Source: Streptomyces sp. NBC_01689 (GTDB lineage: Bacteria; Actinomycetota; Actinomycetes; Streptomycetales; Streptomycetaceae). Taken from it: a stretch of DNA of 64,000 nt. The notes beneath the pieces are model-generated. The model saw only the letters and a program-made list of their open reading frames with translations. It had not been told where the DNA came from and did not search any database. Made by a program: the position numbers and the translations under genes. The stretch spans positions 3,038,001-3,102,000 of the forward strand of contig NZ_CP109592.1 of assembly GCF_036250675.1 (NCBI RefSeq), given 5' to 3'. Below are positions 9,440 through 19,000 of this stretch, piece after piece (the first letter of the stretch is position 1; every line of letters starts with the position of its first letter).

Positions 9440-10549
9440 TTACTTGATGCCGAGAGCGTCGCACTTGGCCTTGTAGGCGCCCGTGCAGATCTCGTCGACC
9501 GTGTAGACGCCGTCCTTGATGACGGTGTCCTTGATGTTGTCCTTGGTCAGCGAGGTGACCGGGACGAGCACCGAGGGGACGGCCTTCGTGGTGGGGCTGT
9601 CGACCTTGTCCTTGGCGACCGTGGAGAGCGACTTGCCCTGGGCGAGCGCGACGGCCATCTCGGCGGCGGCGTCGGCCTCGGGGGCGTACGGCTTGTAGAC
9701 GCTCATGAACTGCTCACCCGCGAGGATGCGCTGCACACCCGCGAGCTCGGCGTCCTGGCCGGTGACCGGGACGGAGATGCCGGCGGCCTTGAGGGCGGTG
9801 ATGATACCGCCGGCCATGCCGTCGTTGGCGGAGTAGACGCCGACGATGTTCTTCTTGCCAAGGGCGGTGATGGCGCCCTCCATGTTGGCGTTGGCGTTCT
9901 CCGGCTTCCAGTCCTTGGTGTCGTACTCCTTGCCGACGTTCACCTTGCCGTCGAGGACGGAGTGGGCTCCGGCCTTGAACTGGGCGGCGTTCGGGTCGGT
10001 GGACGAGCCGTTCATCATCACGATCTTGCCGGACTTGGCCTTGGCGCCGAGGGCGTCGAGAAGCGCCTGGCCCTGGGTCTTGCCGACCGTCGTGTTGTCG
10101 AACGAGGTGTAGGCGTCGATCGGGCCCTGCGCGAGGCGGTCGTAGGCCACGACCGGGATGCCGGCGTCCTTGGCCTTCTGGACCGAGCTCTTGATGGCAG
10201 CGGCGTCCACAGCGTCGACGATCAGGACGTCCACCTTGTTGGTGACCATCGTGTCGACCTGCTGGTTCTGCGTGCTGGCGTCCTGCTTGGCGTTGGCGTA
10301 GACGACCTCGCCCTTGTTGTTCGTGAGCTCCTTGATCTTCTTCTCGATCAGGGGCTTGTCGAACTTCTCGTAACGCGCGGTCTGGTTCTCGGGAAGCAGC
10401 AGACCGACCTTGATCGCGTCGCCCTTCTTGGCGGAGCTTGAGCTGTCGCTCTTGTCGCTGGACTCCTTGGCACTGCCACAGGCGGCCAGCGAGACGGCCA
10501 TCGCACCAGCGGCAACGGCAACGGCGGCACGACGCATACGCGTGTTCAC
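9440..10549 (-). CDS. xylF: Xylose-type sugar-binding lipoprotein
   Basis: A 369-residue type I periplasmic-binding-fold lipoprotein. The signal peptide MNTRMRRAAVAVAAGAMAVS ends in lipobox LAAC with acylated Cys24, followed by a Ser/Lys/Asp-rich tether. The mature part shows IKVGLLLPENQTARYEKFDKP, DVLIVDAVDAAAI, IPVVAYDRLAQGPIDAYTSFDN and VTGQDAELAGVQRILAGEQFMSVYKP, all typical of XylF/ChvE. The start is GTG 10549. It is the first gene of xylFGH and is followed by two stem-loops before xylG. A ROK-type operator candidate overlaps the promoter (10624-10636). Xylose as ligand is inferred from family and synteny. Confidence 0.93.
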   Translation of the reverse strand: MNTRMRRAAVAVAAGAMAVSLAACGSAKESSDKSDSSSSAKKGDAIKVGLLLPENQTARYEKFDKPLIEKKIKELTNNKGEVVYANAKQDASTQNQQVDTMVTNKVDVLIVDAVDAAAIKSSVQKAKDAGIPVVAYDRLAQGPIDAYTSFDNTTVGKTQGQALLDALGAKAKSGKIVMMNGSSTDPNAAQFKAGAHSVLDGKVNVGKEYDTKDWKPENANANMEGAITALGKKNIVGVYSANDGMAGGIITALKAAGISVPVTGQDAELAGVQRILAGEQFMSVYKPYAPEADAAAEMAVALAQGKSLSTVAKDKVDSPTTKAVPSVLVPVTSLTKDNIKDTVIKDGVYTVDEICTGAYKAKCDALGIK

Positions 10550-10623
10550 TTCAGAAACCTCCCTGACGAGGCCGCGTCGTTGCGGCCGAGGTGGCTGGAA
10601 GTCAACTCGGCCACACGTGCGAC

Positions 10624-10636
10624 GTCAAGAAGTAAA
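10624..10636 (-). promoter_or_regulatory. Candidate Rok7B7 operator upstream of xylF
   Basis: On the minus strand this reads TTTACTTCTTGAC. It fits the Rok7B7 consensus TTKAMKHSTTSAV, as I recall it, at all 13 positions. The TTGAC end overlaps a plausible -35 element (TTGACG). It lies 75 bases before the xylF start, downstream of the ROK gene. Confidence 0.6.
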
Positions 10637-10670
10637 TACTTAACGAGATGGCAACGGTGCCATGCGTTCT

Positions 10671-11870
10671 CTAAGTGAAGGCAGGGGTAACGGCGGACAG
10701 CGATCCATCCAAAAGGGTTGAATCGCCCATCTCGCTGAGCGCGAGCGCGAGCGCCCCGAGGACCTCCGCGCGGCCGCCAAGTGCCCCTGGAAGCACCGAC
10801 AGTTGACGGGCGGCACTGGGGATCGCATAGCGTCCCACGGACTCCCTGATGGGCCCCAGGACGAGTTCCCCGGCCTCGGCGAGATCGCCGCCGAGCACCA
10901 CTCTGCTCGGGTTGAGCAGATTGCAGAGATTCGCCACACCGCTCCCGATGTGACGTCCGACGTCGGCGATCACCCGACGGCAGCCGGGGTCGCCGTCCCG
11001 CGCCAGCCTGACCACGCCTTCCATGGTCAGATCGGTGCCGTGACTGGACTGCAGGAGCGGCAGCACGTAACGGGCCGCCGCGAAGGTCTCCAGGCAGCCG
11101 CGGTTGCCGCATCGGCAGACGGGACCGGACTCGTCCAGCGTGATGTGCCCTATCTCACCCGCCGTGCCCCCCGGCCCCCGGTAGATCTTCCCGCTGATCA
11201 CCAGACCGGCCCCGACACCGCTCGCGACCTTGATGTACGCGAGGTCCCTGACCCCGCGGCCGCTGCCCCAGACCAGCTCCCCGAGCGCGCCCAGATTGGC
11301 GTCGTTGTCCACGTGCACGGGCACGCCGAGCCGCCCCCGCAGCTCCTCGGCGGGCCGTGCGCCGGTCCAGCCCGGCAGGATCGAGGTGGACCCCAGGGTC
11401 CCCGACTCGACGTCGATCGGGCCGGGTACCCCGAGCCCCACGCCGGCGATCTTGGTACGGTCCACTCCGGTCACCGCGATCAGGCGGCTGACCAGCTCTT
11501 CCGCCCGGTCGAACCCCTGGGCGGCCGACGCGTCGACGTCCAGCGGTTCGGACTCCTCGGCCAGCACCTGGTGGGCGAGGTTGCCGACCGCGACGCGCAG
11601 ATGCGTATGACCGAAGTCCACGCCGATGACGATGCCGGCGTCACCGCTCAAGGACACGCTGCGGGCCCTGCGGCCACCCGCCGAAGTGGGTGTGACCTCG
11701 ACCGTTCCGCTGTCCTTCAGCTCCCGGACGATATTGGAAACGGTCGCGGCGGACAGGCCCGTCGTCCTCGCGATCTCCGCCTGCGTGAGCGATCCGGCAA
11801 GGCGCACCGCTCGCACGACGCGCTCCAGATTGGCTCGGTGCAGCGACGACTGCGACCCCGGAGTCTCCAT
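10671..11870 (-). CDS. rok7B7: ROK-family transcriptional regulator, Rok7B7-like
   Basis: A regulator of about 400 residues. The N-terminal winged helix-turn-helix (residues about 18-60: SLTQAEIARTTGLSAATVSNIVRELKDSG) is followed by a ROK/ASKHA sugar-kinase-like domain: VIGVDFGHTHLRVAVG, LGVPVHVDNDANLGALGE, and the ROK zinc motif GHITLDESGPVCRCGNRGCLE. ATG 11870 has AGGAG 11 bases upstream; GTG 11882 is in frame but overlaps that site. It is transcribed toward xylFGH with 121 bases between. Rok7B7 in S. coelicolor controls xylose uptake, carbon repression and antibiotic production (established knowledge); orthology here is by synteny and similarity. Confidence 0.9.
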   Translation of the reverse strand: METPGSQSSLHRANLERVVRAVRLAGSLTQAEIARTTGLSAATVSNIVRELKDSGTVEVTPTSAGGRRARSVSLSGDAGIVIGVDFGHTHLRVAVGNLAHQVLAEESEPLDVDASAAQGFDRAEELVSRLIAVTGVDRTKIAGVGLGVPGPIDVESGTLGSTSILPGWTGARPAEELRGRLGVPVHVDNDANLGALGELVWGSGRGVRDLAYIKVASGVGAGLVISGKIYRGPGGTAGEIGHITLDESGPVCRCGNRGCLETFAAARYVLPLLQSSHGTDLTMEGVVRLARDGDPGCRRVIADVGRHIGSGVANLCNLLNPSRVVLGGDLAEAGELVLGPIRESVGRYAIPSAARQLSVLPGALGGRAEVLGALALALSEMGDSTLLDGSLSAVTPAFT

Positions 11871-12059
11871 CGACTCATCCACTCCTGCCCTCAGCCGGAC
11901 GGCCCCGATGCCGCCCGTGTGATCCGGGTCACAGCAGCGGAACCCGGCTCACTTACAAGTTGTGAACTCCAAGCTCCGCTGAACGGGTTACCGCAGTCAA
12001 GTCCTTGAGGGAAATCCGGGACGACAACCCCCGTTCCGTTTCCGTTACCGCCCCGACAC

Positions 12060-12094
12060 ACACCCGCCACCCCCGGTCCGGGGGTGGCGGGTGT
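12060..12094 (-). terminator. Hairpin terminator after ngcG
   Basis: A 15-bp perfect G+C stem (12060-12074 with 12080-12094), five-base loop, 19 bases past the ngcG stop. Confidence 0.85.
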
Positions 12095-12112
12095 CGCGCG
12101 AGGCACGGATCG

Positions 12113-13051
12113 TTACTTGAGCGTCGCCGAGGTGAGACCTGCCTGCACCTGCCGCTGGAAGGACAGGTACACGATCAGCATGGGAACCATCGCGATGGTC
12201 ACGCCCGCGAAGAGCACGGGCAGGTCGGTCGCGTACCCCTGCTGCTGCTGGAGCTGGATGAGCCCCTGGGTCAGGACATATCGCTCCGGATCGGCACTGG
12301 TCTGCGGCTGCATCAGCACGGACGGCAGGATGTACTGGTTCCACTGGCCCAGCACGTTGAAGATGCCGACGCTCAGCAGACCGGGCTTGGCCATCGGCAG
12401 CATGACCTGGAAGAACGCCCGGGAGTGCGACGCCCCGTCCAGCACCGCCGCCTCGAAGACCGCCGTGGGCAGGGTGCGGAAGAACGAGTGCATGAAGAAG
12501 ACGGTGAACGGCATCGAGTAGGCGACGTACACCAGGATCAGCCCCTGGTACGTGTTCAACATGTCGAGGCGCTTGACCATGAAGAACAGCGGCACCAGGG
12601 CCAGGAAGACGGGGAACATGGCCCCGCCGACGAAGAAGTAGTACACGATCCGGTTGCCCGGGAACTCGTAGCGGGCCAGGACGTACGCCGCCATGGAGCC
12701 CAGGAGCATGGTCAGCGGGACCGAGAACACCAGCACGATCAGGGTGTTCGCGAAGTAGTCGCCGATGCCCTTGTTCCAGGCCCGACGGAAGACGTCGAAG
12801 TCCCAGTGCGAGGGCCAGCTGAGGGCCGAACCGCCGATCTGCGCGTCGGTCTTGAAGGAGCTCAGGACCAGCCACAGCAGCGGCAGGATGATCAGCACGG
12901 CCCACAGGACGAGGAACCCGTGCGAGAAGACGTTCAGGGTCATGCCCTCGCTGCGCCGGTCGCCCGGGCGCGCCGGAGTCTTCCCGACCGTCCGCTGCGG
13001 CGGTACGCCGGCGCCGCCGACCTTCGTCGGCTCGGTGATGGGTGCGCTCAT
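12113..13051 (-). CDS. ngcG: Carbohydrate ABC transporter permease, NgcG-like
   Basis: A 312-residue MalG-family permease with six membrane segments. The EAA coupling loop reads EAAVLDGASHSRAFFQVMLPMAKPGL. The Pro-rich N-terminal tail (about 40 residues) is cytoplasmic. ATG 13051 (MSAPITEPTK) is the likely start, 17 bases after the ngcF stop; the frame stays open further upstream inside ngcF, but that part is shadow. With ngcF and ngcE it forms a type I importer without its own ATPase, so it must use a shared MsiK-type ATPase, as is usual in Streptomyces. Confidence 0.88.
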   Translation of the reverse strand: MSAPITEPTKVGGAGVPPQRTVGKTPARPGDRRSEGMTLNVFSHGFLVLWAVLIILPLLWLVLSSFKTDAQIGGSALSWPSHWDFDVFRRAWNKGIGDYFANTLIVLVFSVPLTMLLGSMAAYVLARYEFPGNRIVYYFFVGGAMFPVFLALVPLFFMVKRLDMLNTYQGLILVYVAYSMPFTVFFMHSFFRTLPTAVFEAAVLDGASHSRAFFQVMLPMAKPGLLSVGIFNVLGQWNQYILPSVLMQPQTSADPERYVLTQGLIQLQQQQGYATDLPVLFAGVTIAMVPMLIVYLSFQRQVQAGLTSATLK

Positions 13052-13068
13052 AGTCGTCTGTCTCCCGC

Positions 13069-14001
13069 TCAGAACTCGATGCGCTCGCGGCGGGTGGCGC
13101 GCAGCGTGACGACGGACAGGATCAGGGTGAGGAGGAGCATGATGACGCCCATGGCACAGGCGTAGCCGCTCTTCCCGTAGTAGAGGAAGTTGCGCATCAT
13201 GACGTTCGCCATGACCTCGCTGTGGTGGTCGGGTCCGCCGCCGTACCCGGTGCCCTGGGTCATCGTCGAGACCAGGACGAACATGTCCATGGCGATGATT
13301 CCCAGATAGACCCAGGCGGTCTGCACGGTGTCCCACAGCAGCGGCAGGGTGACCCGGAAGAACGTGTGCGTGCGGCTCGCGCCGTCGAGCAGCGCGGCCT
13401 CGTAGATGTCCCGCGGGATGGACTGCATGGCCGCGGAGAACAGCACCAGATAGAAACCGACGCCGTGCCAGACGACGACCGCCATCAGGCACCAGATCAC
13501 CAGGTCGGGCTCGTTCATCCACTCGATCGGATTGTTGCCGTTCTCCAGACCGAGCTTGATCAGGATTCCGTTGAGCAGGCCGCCGCTGTCACTGCGGTAG
13601 AGCGCTCCGAAGAGCACCGCGACGATGGCCAGCGACAGCACCTGCGGAAAGAAATAGACGATCTTGTAGAACCCGGATCCCGCCACGCCCTGCACACCGC
13701 CGGCACGGCCGCGGCCTCCCGCGTTCACCATGAACGCGAAGAAGAGGGCGAGCAGAATGGTGATCACCGGGATGAACACCAGGAACAGGATGTTGTGCCA
13801 GATGGCGCCCATGAACACGTCGTCCTGGAACAACGCCTTGTAATTGTCCAGGCCGACGAAACTGAACGTCTGCGACTGGCCCTTCCAGTCGGTGAAGGAG
13901 TAACCGATGGTCTGTATGTAAGGCCAGATCACGAAGATCAGATACAGCGCCAAAGGTGCGAGGAGGAACCCCGCGACGAACCGGTACTGCCCTTTTCGCA
14001 T
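13069..14001 (-). CDS. ngcF: Carbohydrate ABC transporter permease, NgcF-like
   Basis: A 310-residue MalF-family permease. It begins YRFVAGFLLAPLALYLIFVIWPYIQTIGYSFTDW, typical of the first helix, and has the coupling loop YEAALLDGASRTHTFFRVTLPLLWDTV. About six membrane helices are visible. It lies 34 bases after ngcE and 17 bases before ngcG in one operon. The NgcEFG system of Streptomyces takes up N-acetylglucosamine and N,N'-diacetylchitobiose (established for S. olivaceoviridis and S. coelicolor); assignment here is by similarity and gene order. Confidence 0.88.
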   Translation of the reverse strand: MRKGQYRFVAGFLLAPLALYLIFVIWPYIQTIGYSFTDWKGQSQTFSFVGLDNYKALFQDDVFMGAIWHNILFLVFIPVITILLALFFAFMVNAGGRGRAGGVQGVAGSGFYKIVYFFPQVLSLAIVAVLFGALYRSDSGGLLNGILIKLGLENGNNPIEWMNEPDLVIWCLMAVVVWHGVGFYLVLFSAAMQSIPRDIYEAALLDGASRTHTFFRVTLPLLWDTVQTAWVYLGIIAMDMFVLVSTMTQGTGYGGGPDHHSEVMANVMMRNFLYYGKSGYACAMGVIMLLLTLILSVVTLRATRRERIEF

Positions 14002-14035
14002 GGCATCCTGCCCCTGGTGTTCCGGGTGAGCGTGA

Positions 14036-15490
14036 TCAGTCGCGGTGGTTCTTCTTGGACGCCGGGTCCTTGGCGGCCTTGTCGACGGCCGCCTGGGCGC
14101 GCTTCAGCCATTCCTTCGGCTGAATTCGCTTGGCCATCAGCTCGTTGGACGCGTTCTGGATGGAGACGTCCATCTCGCTGTACCAGTTGGGGTAGAGATA
14201 GTTGAAGGTGTTGTCACCCGCCGCCTTCGAGGCCTCGACGGTCGACTGCGTTCCCGGGCGCAGCGTCACGCCGGCGTTGACGCCGTCCTTGACGATGGTG
14301 AGCGAGTTGGCCTTCTGCGCGAAGAGCGTCGACCACTCCTTGGAGAGCATGGAGCGCATGAACTCCTGGGCTCCGGCGAGGTTTCCGGCCTTCGCGGGGA
14401 TGATGAAGGGCTCGCCCGAGCCGGCCCGGATCGCCTCGAAGGGCAGCTTGTCCCCCGACAGGCTGGGCATCGGCATGAACTTCATGTCGAAGTCGGTGGG
14501 GGTCTGCTTCAGCTGCTCGTTCTCCAGCCAGGAACCACAGGTGATGAACGCGGCCTTGTACTGGTTCCAGCGGGTCTGGGACTCCGTGTGCGTCAGGGCG
14601 TTGGTGCCCGGCATCAGGTAGCCCTTCTCGACGACCTCGTAGATCGCGTCGATGGCCGCCGCCGCCGCGTCGCTGCCGACGAACGCCTTGGGGTCGAGGT
14701 TGTCGATCGCCTTCATGGCGTCCAGACCGCCCTGCTTGGCGATCAGGTCCATGATGGCGACGTTGATGTAGTACGGGTACTTGCCCTGGTGGGCGAGACC
14801 GCCGATGCCCTGCGACTTGGCGTCCTTGCAGATGGCGAGGAAGTCGTCCCACGTCTTCGGGACGTCCCAGCCCTTCTCCTTGAAGAGCTTGCCCGAGTAC
14901 CACAGGCCCCACACCGTGTAGATGTAGTTGAGGGCCACGACCTTGCCGCCCTGCAGGCCCGGGTCGAGCGTGCCCGGGATCAGGGTGTCGCGGACCTTCT
15001 TCGACGGGTCGTCGATCGACGGCGCGTCGAGGACGGCGGCCAGGTCGAGCAGGTTGCCGTTCTTGAAGAGCACATCCAGCTTGATCTGCTGGGCGCCCGA
15101 GTCGTCGACGATGTCCGGCGGGTTGCCGCCGTTGAAGCGCGGCTGCAGCTTGCCGGTGATCTCCTGGGTGCCGGTGTGGGCGCTGGTGGTGCCCCACTTC
15201 TTGTCGAAGGCCGCTTCCCAGGCCTTGGCGTAGTCGTCGCCGTAACCGCCCTTGAAGACGACGACGTCGAGCTTTCCGCCCTTTTCCACACCGAAGGGGT
15301 TGGTCTTGCTGGTCTTGCCCTTGCCCTTGTCCTTGTTGCCGGAGCCGTTGTCGTCGCTCCCGCCACTCGCACACGCGGACAGGAAGCTCATCGTGGGTAC
15401 GGAGATCAGACCGAGTGCGGCCGACCGCTTGATCAGATCGCGCCGGCCGACACCCTCGGGGCTGCTGTTCTCGGCGGAAGTGGATCCCAT
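14036..15490 (-). CDS. ngcE: N-acetylglucosamine/chitobiose-binding lipoprotein, NgcE-like
   Basis: A 484-residue extracellular solute-binding protein (family 1). The N-terminus has a twin-arginine motif GRRDLIKRSAALGLIS (Arg16-Arg17) and a lipobox ending at Cys40 (SFLSAC), so it is probably a Tat-exported lipoprotein, followed by a Ser/Gly/Lys-rich tether. The body carries LQPRFNGGNPPDIVDDSGAQ, NYIYTVWGLWYSGKLFKEKGW and AAFITCGSWLENE. ATG 15490 is used (GAGG eight bases upstream); TTG 15496 is in frame. It is the first gene of ngcEFG. A DasR-like site lies about 200 bases upstream (15688-15703), in line with control by N-acetylglucosamine. Confidence 0.88.
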   Translation of the reverse strand: MGSTSAENSSPEGVGRRDLIKRSAALGLISVPTMSFLSACASGGSDDNGSGNKDKGKGKTSKTNPFGVEKGGKLDVVVFKGGYGDDYAKAWEAAFDKKWGTTSAHTGTQEITGKLQPRFNGGNPPDIVDDSGAQQIKLDVLFKNGNLLDLAAVLDAPSIDDPSKKVRDTLIPGTLDPGLQGGKVVALNYIYTVWGLWYSGKLFKEKGWDVPKTWDDFLAICKDAKSQGIGGLAHQGKYPYYINVAIMDLIAKQGGLDAMKAIDNLDPKAFVGSDAAAAAIDAIYEVVEKGYLMPGTNALTHTESQTRWNQYKAAFITCGSWLENEQLKQTPTDFDMKFMPMPSLSGDKLPFEAIRAGSGEPFIIPAKAGNLAGAQEFMRSMLSKEWSTLFAQKANSLTIVKDGVNAGVTLRPGTQSTVEASKAAGDNTFNYLYPNWYSEMDVSIQNASNELMAKRIQPKEWLKRAQAAVDKAAKDPASKKNHRD

Positions 15491-15687
15491 GCTCAAGTCC
15501 TCGCCTTCTCCAGGACTCAGGCGGTGAACCGGATCCTCCCCGGCACCGCAGTTAGGTCAAGCTGGGGTCGTGCATGAGGGATTCAGTGGGTCAACGCGAC
15601 GATCTCTGCCCTTGTAAACGGCCGCCGACGCCCGATTCCCCCTGGTACATGCCTGTCCGCGGCCGTCGAACGACTGGGCGGATGCCG

Positions 15688-15703
15688 ACAGGTATAGTCC
15701 ACT
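15688..15703. promoter_or_regulatory. Candidate DasR-responsive element (dre)
   Basis: ACAGGTATAGTCCACT matches the dre consensus ACTGGTCTAGACCACT at 13 of 16 positions, including both TGG/CCA-type half-site cores except one base. It is 198 bases before the ngcE start. DasR is the N-acetylglucosamine-sensing GntR repressor of chitin uptake genes. Confidence 0.6.
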
Positions 15704-15938
15704 TCCCGCCAACGGAGCAAGATCGAATGCAGGTTTGCCCGTGGGTCTTTTCCGAGTTGAGACCTCCCGGAAATATGGGGCGACCGACCCCTCCCCGGCA
15801 GAAGATCGACACGGTGTCAATCTCCCGCCATGGGAGTAATGCGCACCTTCCTGTGCGACATTGTCCCCAGGCGCCACATCCAACACCCTTGACACCGTCG
15901 CCGACTTGACTCCCTACTGGTCCTTGCGCAGCAGAATT

Positions 15939-15950
15939 GACAACGTTGTC
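15939..15950. promoter_or_regulatory. GACAACGTTGTC palindromic operator, first GH92 promoter
   Basis: A perfect 12-bp palindrome with a central CG, typical of LacI-family operators. It overlaps a TTGACA hexamer and lies about 150 bases before the GH92 start. The same 12-mer occurs at 23530-23541 before the second GH92 gene. Confidence 0.7.
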
Positions 15951-16097
15951 CACGCGCGAGCGGGTGAGCCGAAGGAGCACGCAGGTATCGGGAGAACGAG
16001 TGCGCGCGGGTCCGGAGGGCCGGCGCGGACGCACTCCCCATTCCGGCTGGAGTGCCCGGAGGTGAACGCGCCGAAACAGCAGGGAGGGTCCTCGCGG

Positions 16098-19000
16098 ATG
16101 CAGCACGGAGCTCGATACAGACGGAGTTCCTCGGCCCGGCCGAGATGGAGTTCCTCGATGACAATGGGGGTGGCAGCGCTTTCCCTGATCGTGGCCTCGC
16201 AGGGCTCCGCGATCGCTCTTCCGGCCCAAGCGGTCACCGCCGACCGGCAGTTCGCCTCCTCATTCGAATCGGGTGATCCCGCGCCGGACTGGATCAATAC
16301 CGTGGACACCGGACTCGACGGTAAAAAGCGGTCGTCCGGCGTCGACGGCGGATACAGCACGGGCATCCCCGGCAACGTCACCGACCACGTCACGGACGTG
16401 CGGGCGAGCGCCGAGAACTCGGGTTCCGGCGAGGTCAAGGAGAACCTCGTCGACGGTGAGTCGAGCAGCAAGTGGCTGGCCTTCGAGCCCACCGGCTGGG
16501 TGGAGTTCGACCTCGACGCGCCCGTCAAGGTGGTCACCTACGCCCTGACGTCGGCCAACGACTTCGCCGAGCGCGACCCCAGCGCCTGGACCCTGCAGGG
16601 CTCCACGGACGGCAAGGACTGGAAGACCCTGGACACCCGCTCCGGCGAGTCGTTCGCCCAGCGGTTCCAGACGAAGACGTACGACATCGCGAGTCCCGTC
16701 GAGTACCAGCACTTCCGGCTCGACATCACGAAGAACAGCGGCGCGGACATCCTCCAGCTCGCCGACGTCCAGTTCTCCACGGGCGGTTCCGACGACCCGA
16801 CCCCCAAGGACATGCTCTCGCTCGTGGACCGCGGGCCGAGCGGCTCCCCCACCGCGAAGGCGGGCGCCGGCTTCACCGGCAAGCGGGCCCTGCGGTACGC
16901 GGGTTCGCACCAGGCCGACGGCCGGGCGTACTCGTACAACAAGATCTTCGACGTGAACGTGGCCGTCGGGCGCGACACCGAACTGGCGTACCGGGTCTTC
17001 CCCTCCATGGCGGACGGTGACCGGGACTACGACGCCACGAACGTGTCGGTGGACCTGGCGTTCACGGACGGCACGTATCTCAGCGGTCTGGACGCGGTCG
17101 ACCAGCACGGGTTCGCGCTCACCCCGCAGGGGCAGGGCGCGGCAAAGATCCTCTACGTCAACCAGTGGAACGACGTCACCTCGCGGATAGGATCCGTCGC
17201 CGCCGGGAAGACGGTCGACCGGATCCTGCTCGCGTACGACTCCCCGAAGGGACCGGCCAAGTTCCGCGGCTGGCTGGACGACGTCGCGCTGAGGACCGTC
17301 GCGCCCGAGAAGCCCAAGGCCCACCTGGCGGACTACGCGCTCACCACCCGTGGCACCAACTCCAGCGGCGGGTTCTCGCGCGGCAACAACTTCCCGGCGA
17401 CGGCCGTGCCGCACGGCTTCAACTTCTGGACCCCGGTGACCAACGCCGGTTCGCTGAGCTGGCTGTACGACTACGCACGTGCGAACAACGCGGACAACCT
17501 GCCGACCATCCAGGCGTTCAGTGCCAGCCATGAGCCGAGCCCGTGGATGGGCGACCGGCAGACCTTCCAGGTGATGCCCTCGACCGCGTCCGGCACCCCG
17601 GACACCTCGCGCACCGCCCGCGCGCTGGCCTTCAGGCACGAGAACGAGACCGCGCGCCCGTACTACTACGGGGTGACCTTCGAGAACGGGCTCAAGGCGG
17701 AGATGGCCCCGACGGACCACGCCGCGGCTCTGCGCTTCACCTACCCGGGCGCGGACGCGAGCGTGCTGTTCGACAACGTGACCGAGCAGGCGGGGCTGAC
17801 CCTCGACAAGGAGAACGGGATCGTCACCGGCTACTCCGACGTGAAGTCGGGGCTGTCGACGGGCGCCACCCGGCTCTTCGTCTACGGCACCTTCGACTCG
17901 CCCGTGACGGACGGCTCCTCGTCCGGGGTCAAGGGCTATCTGAAGTTCACGCCCCGGGCCGACCACACGGTGACCCTGCGCCTGGCCACCTCGCTCATCA
18001 GCGTCGACCAGGCCAAGGACAACCTGCGCCAGGAGATCCCCGAGGGCACCTCCTTCGGCACCGTCAAGGCACGGGCCCAGAAGCAGTGGGACAAGCTGCT
18101 GGGCAAGGTCGAGGTCGAGGGCGCGACCCCCGACCAGCTCACGACGCTGTACTCCAGCATGTACCGGCTGTACCTGTACCCCAACTCCGGCTTCGAGAAG
18201 GTCGGTTCGAAGTACCAGTACGCGTCGCCGTTCTCCGCGATGCCGGGCCAGGACACCCCGACCCACACCGGCGCGAAGATCGTCGACGGCAAGGTGTACG
18301 TCAACAACGGCTTCTGGGACACCTACCGGACGACCTGGCCCGCGTACTCGCTCCTGACACCCGGTCAAGCGGGCGAGATGGTGGACGGGTTCGTGCAGCA
18401 GTACAAGGACGGCGGCTGGACCTCACGCTGGTCCTCGCCCGGCTACGCGGACCTGATGACCGGCACCTCCTCCGACGTGGCGTTCGCGGACGCGTACGTG
18501 AAGGGCGTCCACTTCGACGCGGCAGCGGCCTACGACGCCGCGGTGAAGAACGCGACGGTCGTCCCGCCGGCCTCCGGTGTCGGCCGCAAGGGCATGACGA
18601 CCTCCCCCTTCCTCGGCTACACGTCGACCTCGACGGGCGAGGGCTTCTCGTGGGCCATGGAGGGCTACGTCAACGACTACGGCATCGCCCGGATGGGCGA
18701 GGCCCTCTACAAGAAGACCGGCAAGAAGCGCTACAAGGAGGAGTCCGCGTACTTCCTCAACCGCGCCCAGGACTACGTGAACCTCTTCGACAAGCAGGCC
18801 GGGTTCTTCCAGGGCCGTGACGCGCAGGGCGACTGGCGTGTCGACTCGGCGAAGTACGACCCGCGCGTGTGGGGTTACGACTACACCGAGACGAACGGCT
18901 GGGGCTACGCGTTCACCGCGCCCCAGGACTCGCGGGGCCTGGCCAACCTGTACGGCGGCCAGGACGCGCTGGGCCAGAAGCTCGACACGTACTTCGCCAC

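Larger units (their letters stand above)
15491..16097. promoter_or_regulatory. Divergent control region, ngcE / GH92 gene
   Basis: This 607-base region between divergent starts holds no convincing gene and is visibly less G+C-rich than its flanks. It contains a DasR-like 16-mer (15688-15703), a perfect GACAACGTTGTC palindrome (15939-15950), and looser relatives: GACACGGTGTC near 15809 and GACATTGTC near 15858. The GH92 ribosome binding site AGGGAGGG is at 16081-16088. Confidence 0.7.
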
